This document shows, in pieces, positions 1 through 8,952 of a stretch of 64,000 bases of DNA. The stretch is taken from NCBI GenBank assembly GCA_020403425.1, contig JADBXR010000004.1, positions 1 to 64,000 on the forward strand, given 5' to 3'. Made by a program: the position numbers and the translations under genes. The notes under the pieces were generated by a model. It was not told where the DNA came from. It made no database searches and was given only the letters and a program-made list of their open reading frames with translations. Every line of letters starts with the position of its first letter. Position 1 is the first letter of the stretch. Source of the DNA: Chitinophagaceae bacterium. GTDB lineage: Bacteria; Bacteroidota; Bacteroidia; Chitinophagales; Chitinophagaceae.

Positions 1-73
1 TGGTTGTTCGACCGCCTTCCTGTTGCTTTAAAATGGAAACAATCTGGGTCTCCGTAAATCGTGTCTTTTTCAT
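1..73 (-). CDS. IS3-family transposase OrfA, N-terminal part cut by the window edge
   Basis: Read on the minus strand from the ATG at 73-71, the frame opens MKKTRFTETQIVSILKQQEG, the usual start of the small HTH (OrfA) protein of IS3-type elements in Bacteroidota. The HTH binds the terminal repeats; in the family a downstream OrfB supplies the DDE catalytic domain by frameshifting, which would lie off the left edge. Only 24 codons are visible, so completeness cannot be judged. The AT-rich stretch 74-160 behind the start should contain the IS end, but I could not define the inverted repeat without the other end. Confidence 0.75.
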   Translation of the reverse strand, partial: MKKTRFTETQIVSILKQQEGGRTT

Positions 74-296
74 ATTTGCAGTTTAAATTTAAGCCTTTGG
101 CTCTAATTTTAAACTGTCTGCGATTTAGGGATACTTACAAACCGCATCGATAGATTAATTTAACAGAAGCCAAAGCATTTAATTACCCTGAAGACTTCCT
201 TCAAATTTGAGTAAAGTCTTTTCTCGTATAAATCTTAATTACTTTAAAGCAAGCACTGGCTAGTTTTTTATAGCGTTATTTTGAAATTTTTTTGCT

Positions 297-314
297 CGCA
301 AATTTCCGTTTGCG
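297..314 (+). terminator. Short hairpin followed by a T tract upstream of the HTH gene
   Basis: CGCAAA at 297-302 pairs with TTTGCG at 309-314 and is followed by GGTATTTTTTTAT. It resembles a weak intrinsic terminator or a leader hairpin 37 nt before the HTH gene start. The stem is only 6 bp, so the call is tentative. The remainder of 74-350 is AT-rich non-coding DNA. Confidence 0.3.
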
Positions 315-350
315 GGTATTTTTTTATATATTTTATTAAAACGAAAATAT

Positions 351-638
351 ATGAGTAAAGAAATAAAAAAAGTATTAATTGAAGTTGATGAATTAACTGG
401 AATAATTCAAAATATTATTAAAAATGAAATTGAATCTTGTTTCGAAAGCAACAGATTTGGGAAAGAATTCGCTGATGAAATCTGGAGCAGAAAAGAGGTA
501 GCTGAATTCTTAGATATTACGCCTGAAAAGGTATCCGATTGGGTTAAGCAAGGAAAAATTCCATTTAAACAATTTGGAAGGGAATATAAGTTTAAGAAAA
601 GTGAAATCGTAGGATTATTCAAAATGAAAAATAGATGA
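351..638 (+). CDS. Excisionase-like helix-turn-helix protein
   Basis: A 95-residue protein with a C-terminal MerR/excisionase-type HTH (HTH_17) at about residues 45-92: WSRKEVAEFLDITPEKVSDW followed by a wing with KIPFKQFGREYKFKKSEI. Such proteins bind DNA at element ends as recombination directionality factors or repress element genes. The first 45 residues are charged and helical with no known domain. Its stop overlaps the start of the downstream integrase (ATGA at 635-638), so the two are translationally coupled, which supports an excisionase/integrase pair. DNA binding is secure; the excisionase role is inferred from context. Confidence 0.8.
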   Translation: MSKEIKKVLIEVDELTGIIQNIIKNEIESCFESNRFGKEFADEIWSRKEVAEFLDITPEKVSDWVKQGKIPFKQFGREYKFKKSEIVGLFKMKNR

Positions 639-1921
639 TTAGTGTTAAGTTCTATTTACGTGACGCTAAAGCAAAGAAGCAATCTGCAATAAGGATGTCA
701 ACAAGTTTTAAAGGTAATCGACTTGTTGTTTGTACTGGACATAGCATTGATACAAGTCATTGGGATTCCAAGAACTGCTTTCCAAAATCACTTCGTGGAA
801 ATAGTTACACAAGCGTTCTTACAACTAAATTAAAGAAGCTCGAGGCTGATGTTCATCAGCTTTATCTCGACTTGAATACATCGGTTGCTGGAAATATTTC
901 GCATGATGTATTTGAACAAAAGGTTAGACAACTAATTAATCCAGAAAAAAATACAGGTGAAAATAGTAATAAAATTTCCTTAATAAGCTTTGTAGAACTA
1001 TTTATCAAGGATTCTGAGAAAGGAATAAGATTAAAGGATAATCAATATAGAATTGAAGAAAACAGTATCAAACCATATCGAACTACAAAAAAGCATATTG
1101 AAGATTTTGAAAGGATGACGAAGAGAACGTATTTGATTTCTGATTTAAATCAAGATTTTCATGATGATTTTAGCGATTTCCTTATTGAAGACCTTAATCT
1201 TTCAAAAAATTCACATTCGAAATATATCATGGTATTATGTCAGATTGCAAAATACGCAGTAAAGAAAAAATTGTTGCCACTATCATTTGTAAATGAAATT
1301 AAATTTAATACCAGTAGGGAAGAATCTGATAACATATATCTCACAGAAAAGGAAATAGATGCATTTATGAGATTTAAAGATTTTAAAAATAAAGGCGAAG
1401 AGGTAGTTCGTGATATTTTTGTTATTGGCTGTTATACAGGAATGAGATTTGGTAACTATTCAAAGATTAATATTGATAACATAAGAGATAATATATTACA
1501 TATTATCCAAGAAAAAACCAAAAAGCCTGTATCAATTCCTATTCATGAACATGTAAAAAAAATCATTGATAAATATGATGGTAAACTTCCGAAATGTCCA
1601 ACAAATCAAGAGTTTAATCGAACTTTAAAGGATATTGGTAAACGTATACCAGAGTTAAATACATCATTTACAAAACAGATAACCCGTGGCAGGACGGTAA
1701 CAGCTCAAGAAACTAAGAAATGGGAATTATTAATGACTCACACAGCTAGAAGGTCTTTTTGCACTAATATGTATCTAAGTGGAATCCCAATATTAACAAT
1801 CATGGCAGTTAGTGGTCACAAAACAGAAAAATCTTTCCGTGCATATATTAAAGTTAGTGGCGAAGAACATGCTAGGATTATGGAAAGATTTTGGAACAAG
1901 GAGGGTACTAAAGTGAGATAA
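635..1921 (+). CDS. Tyrosine recombinase (site-specific integrase)
   Basis: A 428-residue protein of the Bacteroidota mobile-element integrase type: N-terminal arm-binding domain (1-90), SAM-like core-binding domain (about 115-220) and C-terminal catalytic domain (235-420). The catalytic set is visible: R271 in YTGMRFGNYS, K296/297, H369 and R372 in THTARRSF, H395 in SGHKTEKSF and the nucleophile Y404. It would integrate and excise the AT-rich element at the left of the window, whose other end is off the edge. It is clearly divergent from the integrase at 3760-5025, so the two belong to separate elements. All key residues are present, so activity is plausible. Confidence 0.93.
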   Translation: MISVKFYLRDAKAKKQSAIRMSTSFKGNRLVVCTGHSIDTSHWDSKNCFPKSLRGNSYTSVLTTKLKKLEADVHQLYLDLNTSVAGNISHDVFEQKVRQLINPEKNTGENSNKISLISFVELFIKDSEKGIRLKDNQYRIEENSIKPYRTTKKHIEDFERMTKRTYLISDLNQDFHDDFSDFLIEDLNLSKNSHSKYIMVLCQIAKYAVKKKLLPLSFVNEIKFNTSREESDNIYLTEKEIDAFMRFKDFKNKGEEVVRDIFVIGCYTGMRFGNYSKINIDNIRDNILHIIQEKTKKPVSIPIHEHVKKIIDKYDGKLPKCPTNQEFNRTLKDIGKRIPELNTSFTKQITRGRTVTAQETKKWELLMTHTARRSFCTNMYLSGIPILTIMAVSGHKTEKSFRAYIKVSGEEHARIMERFWNKEGTKVR

Positions 1922-2020
1922 AACTATGGTCATTTTTAATGGAATTATCATCAGGCTGTGGATAAGTGCTACTGCAAATTCTCACTACACTTTATTAGAT
2001 TGCTAAGGATGAAAAAATAA

Positions 2021-2049
2021 AAAAACAGTGGGTCGGAACCACTGTTTTT
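2021..2049. terminator. Bidirectional rho-independent terminator
   Basis: A perfect 11-bp stem, AAAAACAGTGG (2021-2031) with CCACTGTTTTT (2039-2049), and a 7-nt loop. A-rich and T-rich flanks fit termination in either direction. It lies about 100 nt downstream of the integrase. No other gene is evident in 1922-2243. Confidence 0.75.
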
Positions 2050-2243
2050 CACAATGCTAAAAATCCCTAAGCAAGGACTTTGGAGGGCTCATCACCCAAA
2101 CCGAGCATTGACGATAATGAAATCAAATACAAAATATATCTTTTATCGACAACACCAAATAATTGTAAGAAATTATTGGTTCAACTGCTTCGGATTGAAT
2201 GTGTCATTCGTTAAATCGTAAGTACACTAACATACTATATATT

Positions 2244-2480
2244 ATGGCTAAGAATACCAATAACGGCAACCAGCATGTTGTCCCAAGAGGTAATCAATGG
2301 GCTGTAACAGGAGCAGGAAATTCAAGAGCAACTGTTATAGTACCAACCCAGCGTGAAGCAATTAATATTGCAAAACCCATAGCACAGAACCAAGGTGGTG
2401 ATGTGGTGATTCACGGGAGGGATGGTCAGATTCGTGAACGTAATAGTTACGGTAATGACCCTCACCCACCAAAAGGTTAA
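2244..2480 (+). CDS. DUF2188 domain protein
   Basis: A small 78-residue protein if started at the ATG at 2244 (MAKNTNNGNQ); an ATG 45 nt upstream would add residues unlike the family, so the shorter start is preferred. HVVPRGNQWAVTGAGNSRAT followed by PTQREAINIAK and VVIHGRDGQIRERNSYGNDP is the full DUF2188 pattern. These short beta-rich proteins occur widely, often in mobile elements; no biochemical role is established. The C-terminal motif (HGRDGQIRERNSYG) is well kept, so the gene is probably intact. It lies just ahead of the AbiJ-like gene and may share its transcript. Confidence 0.8.
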   Translation: MAKNTNNGNQHVVPRGNQWAVTGAGNSRATVIVPTQREAINIAKPIAQNQGGDVVIHGRDGQIRERNSYGNDPHPPKG

Positions 2481-2522
2481 AAATCATGCCCTACACTAAT
2501 AGTGTGGGGCTATTTTAAAATT

Positions 2523-3452
2523 ATGTCAATATTTGAAACATACAGTCAAAGCCAAAAAAATAAACATGATTCATTTGAGTATAACTCAATACCTAAAGAA
2601 TTGTGTATTCAAATAGTTCATGTGTGGGAAGAATTTTTTAATCAAGAAACAGTTTTACCCGACTATAGAGATAAAATCTTTAATGAAATTTCAAAAATTC
2701 TTATGAGGGAGCACTCGCTCTTAGAGTTACCGTCCTCGTTTTATCATAAAGGGGTTTTTGATAAAACATTGAAATACTTTCTGAGTCTCGAACAAACAGC
2801 CCTTATATTAGATGTTATTCAGGTTATATGCCTTCATGTTAAACATCTGGAAGAGGTTTTGAAAAGATTTGGATATATCTCTGAATTACATATTAAAGCA
2901 GATGAAGTAATAGACGAAATAAATAACCGTTTCAAATTAAAAGGGATTGGTTATCAATATTCGAATGGAAAAATAATCCGACTGGATAATGAGCTTCTGC
3001 ATGATGAAACAATTCAAAAGACCATTTCACTTATAAACAATGAGACTTATAATAATGTAAACAATGAATTCATGACCGCGCTTGACCACTTTAGATTTAA
3101 TAGAAATGCTGATTGCTTAGTGTGGTGTTTAAAATGTTATGAGTCAATAATTAAAATTATTGCTAAAAAGAATAAATGGAAATTCGAAGAAAATGCAACA
3201 TCTGGTGTTTTAACAAAACTTCTTTTTGACAACGGTTTTTTTGATTCATTTATGAATCAACCGTTAGATAATCTACGAGCATTATTAGGAAACAGTATAA
3301 ACAATATAAGAAACAAAAAGGGTGGACATGGAGCAGGAGAACAAATTAATGAAGTACCCAACGGATTGGCCAAATCCGTTTTATATGTTACTGGTGCGAC
3401 GTTACAACTCATTTTCGACACACAGAAAGAGTATGAAAAGAAAAAAAGGTAA
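2523..3452 (+). CDS. AbiJ-NTD4-like protein with C-terminal HEPN-like domain, putative abortive infection factor
   Basis: A 309-residue protein from the ATG at 2523 (MSIFETYSQSQKNKHD). The first 130 residues, with FEYNSIPKELCIQIVHVWEE, match the AbiJ-NTD4 / STM4504-CBY_0614 family found in phage-defence proteins. The C-terminal region (about 185-305) is helical and carries IRNKKGGHGAG near residues 263-273; the R-x5-H arrangement is the RNase signature of HEPN/Abi C-terminal domains. By family logic it would cleave RNA when a sensed cue appears, stopping phage growth. A 25-nt terminator follows. Assignment is by motif recognition only; the trigger and target are unknown. Confidence 0.65.
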   Translation: MSIFETYSQSQKNKHDSFEYNSIPKELCIQIVHVWEEFFNQETVLPDYRDKIFNEISKILMREHSLLELPSSFYHKGVFDKTLKYFLSLEQTALILDVIQVICLHVKHLEEVLKRFGYISELHIKADEVIDEINNRFKLKGIGYQYSNGKIIRLDNELLHDETIQKTISLINNETYNNVNNEFMTALDHFRFNRNADCLVWCLKCYESIIKIIAKKNKWKFEENATSGVLTKLLFDNGFFDSFMNQPLDNLRALLGNSINNIRNKKGGHGAGEQINEVPNGLAKSVLYVTGATLQLIFDTQKEYEKKKR

Positions 3453-3516
3453 TAGAGGAACCCCCCTTTACTTTGATTTAATTCATAATTGCGCACTGTT
3501 TTGTGCACCAAATAGA

Positions 3517-3541
3517 AAAACCCACGACCAGCGTGGGTTTT
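3517..3541. terminator. Rho-independent terminator after the AbiJ-like gene
   Basis: A 10-bp perfect stem, AAAACCCACG (3517-3526) with CGTGGGTTTT (3532-3541), loop ACCAG, then TATCTTTT. It ends the left accessory block and sits 11 nt before the putative att site. Confidence 0.75.
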
Positions 3542-3552
3542 ATCTTTTAAAG

Positions 3553-3565
3553 GTGGTGTGGGCCG
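3553..3565. other. Putative left attachment site (attL) of the tRNA-Phe island
   Basis: GTGGTGTGGGCCG here is identical, in the same orientation, to 26724-26736, which is the 3' end of tRNA-Phe (T-arm edge, acceptor strand and discriminator base, read on the other strand). Duplication of a tRNA 3' end at the far boundary is the hallmark of tyrosine-recombinase integration, and an integrase gene begins 195 nt inside. The rest of 3453-3759 holds no gene. Confidence 0.7.
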
Positions 3566-3759
3566 AAATAAAAAAATCGAACCTAACTTTACTTATCTTA
3601 AATCAACTATTCGTATAACTACTAATAATCAATATTTTATAACACGTCCATTTAGCCTAAGTTTTTGTACATAAAGGTGGAATAATAAATTTTGTCCCCC
3701 GTTTTGATGATGTTTTCAGGTTCGATCGCATAACTTTGCAACAGCTTAATTCAAATGGC

Positions 3760-5025
3760 ATGTTGCGTACCAATTTTTACCTAAGAACGGCAAACACACC
3801 TAAAGAAACAACTATCTATCTTCGACTTTTTTGCAAAAGTAAAGGCATAAAATACCGAACCGGCATCAAAGTCCCACCGGCTTACTGGGATAAAAAAAAG
3901 CAACGGATAAAACCGGTATCCAAATTTGAAAACCATCTTGAGATCAACCGGTACCTCGACATAGTTAAAAAGGTCGCAGATAAATCCTTCTGGGATCTCA
4001 CAAACAATGCCGAAGGAATTCCTCCGACCCTTTCAACACTCAAGGATGAAATAGACAAACGCCTCGATAGAGTTGATAAAGAACCGGTGCTTACTTTTTT
4101 TGAATTCTTCCAAAAGATAATTGACCAGTCAGAAGCCGGCACAAGGTTGAACCCCTTGACCGGTAAAGTAATTAATCCAAATACTATTAAAACCTACGTT
4201 ACCACTCTAAATCATTTAAAAGATTTTCAGAAGAAGCAACATTCCAAGATTACATTTGAAAACATTGATCTGAAGTTTTATAACTCCTTTACTGAATACC
4301 TGATTAAAGAGAAGAAACTGGCCAGCAACAGTGTCGGCAAGGACATACAGGTTTTAAAGTTGATCCTCAATGAGGCCCTGGATCTTCATTTGACCTCCAA
4401 TACTTCTTTTAAAACAAAGCGCTTTGTTGTACTTCGTGAAGAATCAGACAGTATTTATCTTGATAAGAAAGAATTGGAAGAACTGAAAGATCACGATCTA
4501 TCTGACTCACCGAGACTTGAGCGTGTCCGCGATTTATTTCTTGTCGGTTGTTATACCGGTCTACGTTATTCCGATTATTCAATTCTTACTGCAGATAATA
4601 TTAAGAATGGCTATATTCAGATCAGTCAAACAAAAACCGGTACACAGGTTACTATACCGGTTCATAAGGCCATTGTTGGTTTACTGGAGAAGTACTCCGG
4701 TAAGTTTCCAGCTTCATTGAGTAATCAAAAAACAAATGACTATTTAAAAGAGCTGGGCAAAGAGATAAAAGGGTTACAGAAATCTGTAAATAAAACGATA
4801 ACCAAAGAGGGCGCGAGTAAGCAGGTCAGTTACGCTAAATGGGAGATGTTAACCACGCACACTGCGAGGAGAAGTTTCGCAACGAATGAATTCCTGGCCG
4901 GGACATCAACGCTCACTATTATGGCCATCACCGGTCATAAGACCGAAAAAGCATTTCTTAAATATATCAGGTTGAATTCTGCAGATCATGCGAAACTGTT
5001 AAAGGAGCAATGGGATAAAAGATAG
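3760..5025 (+). CDS. Tyrosine recombinase (island integrase)
   Basis: A 421-residue integrase starting at the ATG at 3760 (MLRTNFYLRTANTPKETTIY); a TTG 24 nt upstream is possible but less likely. Layout: N-terminal arm-binding domain, SAM-like core-binding domain, and catalytic domain with R in YTGLRYSDYS, HxxR in THTARRSFATN, H in TGHKTEKAF and the tyrosine of LKYIRLN. It lies 195 nt inside the putative attL and so most likely catalyses recombination at tRNA-Phe. The relic at 9465-9766 is closely similar over its last 95 or so residues, suggesting an earlier related element. All catalytic residues are kept. Confidence 0.93.
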   Translation: MLRTNFYLRTANTPKETTIYLRLFCKSKGIKYRTGIKVPPAYWDKKKQRIKPVSKFENHLEINRYLDIVKKVADKSFWDLTNNAEGIPPTLSTLKDEIDKRLDRVDKEPVLTFFEFFQKIIDQSEAGTRLNPLTGKVINPNTIKTYVTTLNHLKDFQKKQHSKITFENIDLKFYNSFTEYLIKEKKLASNSVGKDIQVLKLILNEALDLHLTSNTSFKTKRFVVLREESDSIYLDKKELEELKDHDLSDSPRLERVRDLFLVGCYTGLRYSDYSILTADNIKNGYIQISQTKTGTQVTIPVHKAIVGLLEKYSGKFPASLSNQKTNDYLKELGKEIKGLQKSVNKTITKEGASKQVSYAKWEMLTTHTARRSFATNEFLAGTSTLTIMAITGHKTEKAFLKYIRLNSADHAKLLKEQWDKR

Positions 5026-5062
5026 AGATGTATTTGTTATTAATTATACGAATTTTGAAAAA

Positions 5063-6748
5063 ATGGAATTAAGCGATCTGTACAAAATAATTCAGCAACG
5101 GGAAGGCTTACGAATCGAGTTTAAAGAAGCACAGTCAAACGTGCCAACTTCTTTCTATGAGACGGTTGTAAGTTTTTCTAATACAGATGGCGGCACAATA
5201 TTGCTTGGTGTCGACGACGAGGGCACTGTTATAGGAATTGACCCTGCTTCAGAAACAAAGCTAAAGAAGGATATTACTACTGCGCTCAATACCAGCGAAT
5301 GCATTAATCCTTCAATATACGTACAGCCATTCACGTTACAACATCCCGATGGTTTGGTGCTGGTGGTTCAAATACCGACAAGCAGTCAAATGCATGACCA
5401 CAAGGGCAGGATATACAGTCGTGATTTTGAGAGTGATCTGGATATTACAAATAATGATCAGCGTAAGGGAGATCTGTATCTAAGGAAAAGAAACTTTTTT
5501 ACCGAGGCACAAATTTACCCAGCCTTAAGCATGGACGACCTTGATCCAGCTCTATTTGATAAGGCAAGGCAGATCATACGTGGGTATAAGAGCGATCACC
5601 CCTGGTTGTTTATAAAAAACGAAGACCTGTTGCGCGAGTCCGTTCTGTGGCGAAAAGATTTTACCTCTGCATCCGAAGGGTTGACATTAGCCGCTGCCCT
5701 TATTTTTGGTAAAGACACCACTATTCAAAGCTTACTGCCAGCGTACAAAGTAGAAGCAATGGTCCGTATCGCAGATAAAGACCGTTGGGACGACCGACTG
5801 ACACTTAGAACAAATCTTATTGACACTTACCTCGGGTTAAAGCAGTTTGTCAACAAGCATCTACCCGAAAAGTTTCACCTCGATGGCGGCCAGCGTATTG
5901 ACCTGAGGGATATCATATTCAGAGAGGTGATCGGCAACGTGGTAATTCACCGGGAGTACACAAGTGCTTTGGCTACCGAATTAATCATCGGGAAAACCGA
6001 AGTCTTTATTACCAACGCCAACAAGCCGCATTTTCACGGACCGATAGATCCATCAGGCTTTAATCCTTTTCCAAAGAACCCCAACATCCGTAAGCTGTTT
6101 ACCGCTTTTGGGTGGGCTGACGAGATCGGTTCCGGTATCAGGAATACCAACAAATTCCTTCCGCTTTATTCCTCCGGAGCTTTGCCGGTGTTTTACGAGA
6201 ACGACCCATTTGAAACAGAACTTCCGCTGGTTTTAGTAACGTTATCCGATTTTAGCCAGGATATTCAAAAACTATTGGGATTGCCATCCGAGGCAATCAC
6301 CCATTTGAAGGCTGGTTTATCGCATATTGCCTTATCAACGTCGCTTTTTGGCTTAGACTTCTCTTCCGTTTTACTGGAATTGGTACCGAGCTGGCACCGA
6401 AAAGGTACCAAGCTACAGGAGTTGAGTTGGCCTGGAAATCAGCTACATACAAAAGAAGAAATTAAAAAGGTACCAAGCTGGTCCGAAAATGGTACCACGC
6501 TTTTAACAAAGAAGGCTGCATATATCATAACGATTCTGATGCTAAGCGCCGAGCCAATAAGCCTGGAACAACTGATGAACTGGATGGAATATAAAAACAA
6601 AAAAACCTTTCGGGATAATTATCTTTCACCGCTTCAACAGGCCGGTTTAATTCAAAAAACAATAGAAGACGCAAGAAGCTCTCCGGATCAAAAGTATATC
6701 ACTACCGAAGCAGGGAAAATTTTTTTAGGAGATGTCGCGTTGTCATAG
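5063..6748 (+). CDS. AlbA_2/Schlafen-domain protein with HATPase_c_4-like C-terminal region
   Basis: A 561-residue protein. Residues about 10-135 form an AlbA_2 (Schlafen-core) domain with GLRIEFKEA and FSNTDGGTILLGVDDEG. Around 290-360 is the HATPase_c_4 segment with REVIGNVVIHREYTS and WADEIGSGIRNTNKF. The last 100 residues form a winged-helix-like tail. The family is often labelled RecG-like or ATP-binding transcriptional regulator and is common in mobile elements and defence islands; function is not settled. Two degenerate motifs, VPSWHRKGTKL and VPSWSENGTTL, precede the tail. It starts 37 nt after the integrase and may be co-transcribed with it. Confidence 0.8.
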   Translation: MELSDLYKIIQQREGLRIEFKEAQSNVPTSFYETVVSFSNTDGGTILLGVDDEGTVIGIDPASETKLKKDITTALNTSECINPSIYVQPFTLQHPDGLVLVVQIPTSSQMHDHKGRIYSRDFESDLDITNNDQRKGDLYLRKRNFFTEAQIYPALSMDDLDPALFDKARQIIRGYKSDHPWLFIKNEDLLRESVLWRKDFTSASEGLTLAAALIFGKDTTIQSLLPAYKVEAMVRIADKDRWDDRLTLRTNLIDTYLGLKQFVNKHLPEKFHLDGGQRIDLRDIIFREVIGNVVIHREYTSALATELIIGKTEVFITNANKPHFHGPIDPSGFNPFPKNPNIRKLFTAFGWADEIGSGIRNTNKFLPLYSSGALPVFYENDPFETELPLVLVTLSDFSQDIQKLLGLPSEAITHLKAGLSHIALSTSLFGLDFSSVLLELVPSWHRKGTKLQELSWPGNQLHTKEEIKKVPSWSENGTTLLTKKAAYIITILMLSAEPISLEQLMNWMEYKNKKTFRDNYLSPLQQAGLIQKTIEDARSSPDQKYITTEAGKIFLGDVALS

Positions 6749-6811
6749 GCAGCATCAAACTTCGCAAATACTAGATCGTATCTTCTATTTATTGATTCAT
6801 TCTTTATAATC

Positions 6812-8704
6812 TTAATTACTGGTGGCATCCGTTGCATTGAGTAATACCTCCAGCATGGCTTCGCATTTATGGAACAGCGCAACGGTTTCATGTAAACTAT
6901 AGTTACCATCAAAACGGTGGCAACCGCCATTGCACTTTTCCATCAACTCCAGGAATTTTTTCGGTTCCGGCGCACTCTGCAGCATACGTGTTACAAACTG
7001 GTAGGCGGCTTTGCGTTGCACACCGATCACTTCGCCTTTCCAGTTAAGCCTGAGCAGGTCTTCATTGTAGCCGCTCCATTGCCTGAACTCTTCGATGGTA
7101 AAAAGTTCGTTTACAAAAAAGTCAAGCAGCTGGCGCATAGAGATGCAGGCCTGGCGTACATGATCAGCGCGTCTGTGGTTCAAGGCTTCAGCTGCGCCCT
7201 GGTAAGAAACCGCGAGACTGGTATTAAGAACAGACAGCCTAGATTTGAGTATGTATTTGATCTCAACCTCTTTGCTGATTGTTGGTTCGGAGTAAGAAGG
7301 CAGCACAACTTCCTGCGAACGTGACGGATAACGGTAGTCGTGATAGATACCAACATTTTTGGTTGACCATGCTTCTGAACCAAAAGAGAGTGCACCGTTC
7401 TTCCAGATCGCGTCCGCTCCTGTCACCATTTTGTACGCATCTGTTGAGATGCCAGCCGTTACTGCATCACCAGAACCATACATACCTGCAACCCCAAGCG
7501 GGATAGACAAAGCTTTGAGTGAGCTATCCACGCTCAAAGCATACGAATTGACCAAACCGTTTACCGAAAGTGCTGAACCAACGCTTGGTGAAACAGCCAT
7601 CCCTGAATGCCACTGTGTAGCTTTGAGTGCAGCCCTGATCCCGTAATCGGTATCGTGCGGATGGTTCGTATACACTGCGCCTGATCCGAGAGTCGCTAAA
7701 TAACCAGGTTCTGTCCTTACACGAAACGATCCGGGATGCAGATCATTATGTGCGTTCACCTTCCAAGCCTGGTTATCAAACACTGCACCTGCTGCTGCCC
7801 CCAATGCATGTACAAATCCTTTGTTTGCTGTTACGAGATATGATGCAGCACTAAGATCATGATGAGAATTTATCTTAAAGGCATTAGCAGCGTATGCAGC
7901 TCCAGCTCCGTTCACCGTCTGCACATACCCGTTGTTACCCGTCACAAAGGATGCAGGGTAAAGCTCACTGGTAGCTCTTATCGAAGTTGTAGGATCTGTC
8001 ATACCATACAGGTAGGAATGGTCCAGGATAGATCTTGCTTTCACGGAAATAGCATCCTGCATGAATGCACCTGCCGTTCCATATTTGTACAACGCAAAGG
8101 AAGTATCGCCATGCAAATTTGCGTTACCGGGCATGATGCCTGTTTGCGCCCCGATCTCGCTGGTCAAGGGATATTCACTCGTTTTTGGAAAGAGTGACAC
8201 GTAATCATGCATGACAGCCTCTGATGCTGCACGGCTGCCCGGTAACGTTGCATACGGTAGCACCGTATCATGGTTCAACAGTGCAGCGCTTCCTGCAGTA
8301 AAACCTGTGAGCGCTCCGTTGTTCAATGTCAACTGATTTACTCCACCGTACCCAATCGGCTGTTCAGTGGTCAGACTCGAGCCCATACCAAAAACGGCGT
8401 TAGGCACCAAAGCCCCGGAAGAGAGAGAAGGAAAAATACTGCTAACCGCAGGTTGGGTCAGGTAAGCCATCGATCCGGTGATCTGTTCGGTGCAGGAAGT
8501 ATCGCCTATGACGTCCATCCAGTGTTTGGCTGTAGCGGCAGCACCTGTCATCAGATTTGGGTTCATCCAGTCAGGGACGGCTGATCTTGCCGCACCGGTG
8601 GTAAAAACGGCTGCATTATTGGCTGTTTCAAATGTATCGGTCAGCCCGGATAAATGGTCCTTTATACAGGGTTTATGTAATATATGATCAAAGCTATGGT
8701 TCAT
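6812..8704 (-). CDS. Large Ala/Gly/Ser-rich repeat protein with C-terminal pPIWI-nuclease-like helical domain
   Basis: A 630-residue protein with no signal peptide. Residues 1-460 are rich in A, G, S and T and contain at least three imperfect units of 36-40 residues between about 241 and 357 (for example SHHDLSAASYLVTANKGFVH and AHNDLHPGSFRVRTEPGYLA), with a weaker unit before them. After a linker, residues about 475-625 are all-helical with RQACISMRQLLDFF, a spaced QRKAAYQFVTRML and a terminal heptad-like helix. That order resembles the predicted pPIWI-associated nuclease domain found at the C-terminus of putative defence proteins. It is convergent with the AlbA_2 gene, 63 nt away. The N-terminal half matches nothing I know; the C-terminal call is tentative. 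Confidence 0.5.
   Translation of the reverse strand: MNHSFDHILHKPCIKDHLSGLTDTFETANNAAVFTTGAARSAVPDWMNPNLMTGAAATAKHWMDVIGDTSCTEQITGSMAYLTQPAVSSIFPSLSSGALVPNAVFGMGSSLTTEQPIGYGGVNQLTLNNGALTGFTAGSAALLNHDTVLPYATLPGSRAASEAVMHDYVSLFPKTSEYPLTSEIGAQTGIMPGNANLHGDTSFALYKYGTAGAFMQDAISVKARSILDHSYLYGMTDPTTSIRATSELYPASFVTGNNGYVQTVNGAGAAYAANAFKINSHHDLSAASYLVTANKGFVHALGAAAGAVFDNQAWKVNAHNDLHPGSFRVRTEPGYLATLGSGAVYTNHPHDTDYGIRAALKATQWHSGMAVSPSVGSALSVNGLVNSYALSVDSSLKALSIPLGVAGMYGSGDAVTAGISTDAYKMVTGADAIWKNGALSFGSEAWSTKNVGIYHDYRYPSRSQEVVLPSYSEPTISKEVEIKYILKSRLSVLNTSLAVSYQGAAEALNHRRADHVRQACISMRQLLDFFVNELFTIEEFRQWSGYNEDLLRLNWKGEVIGVQRKAAYQFVTRMLQSAPEPKKFLELMEKCNGGCHRFDGNYSLHETVALFHKCEAMLEVLLNATDATSN
7634..7984 (-). 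repeat. Protein-level tandem repeat block inside the 630-aa protein
   Basis: Three consecutive units of roughly 38 residues (about 241-279, 280-317, 318-357) share the pattern [AST]-x-x-[DE]-L-x-x-[AG]-S-[FY]-x-V-x-x-x-x-G-[FY]-[VL]-x-x-[LV], then G-A-x-x-x-[AV]-[FY]. The units have diverged in DNA, so this is an old duplication. Their regular length suggests a solenoid or beta-sandwich repeat. Confidence 0.55.
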
Positions 8705-8769
8705 GTTTTCAATTCATTTAATGTGGTATACAATAATTACGAAAAAAACCTCATATTTCCAAATCTAGT

Positions 8770-8952
8770 ATGGCTTTTGGCAAGGCTATAACCAAATCCC
8801 ATTATTTGATCCATAAAGGATTATTCTTCTATATACCATATCATTCGTTACAGATCAACCACGTTTTTGTTAAAGATCTTTTAACATATAATAGACCAAG
8901 ACCAATGCACATAGTTCGTGCTACTTTTGCTTATCTTTTTGATTTGTTATGA
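8770..8952 (+). CDS. Possible small leader ORF, unrecognised
   Basis: A 60-codon frame whose TGA overlaps the ATG of the next frame (ATGA at 8949-8952), the arrangement of a coupled pair. The product is rich in aromatic and basic residues with no domain I recognise and no clear ribosome binding site. It lies in the divergent gap upstream of the repeat protein. It may be chance or part of a decayed gene. Confidence 0.2.
   Translation: MAFGKAITKSHYLIHKGLFFYIPYHSLQINHVFVKDLLTYNRPRPMHIVRATFAYLFDLL

Noticed and set aside
3322..3618. 98-codon frame across the terminator and att site
   Set aside because: Overlaps the AbiJ-like gene in another frame and runs through a terminator; no domain.
5063..8704. 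AlbA_2 gene and repeat-protein gene as one operon system
   Set aside because: They are convergent, so not co-transcribed; a functional link is not supported by sequence alone.
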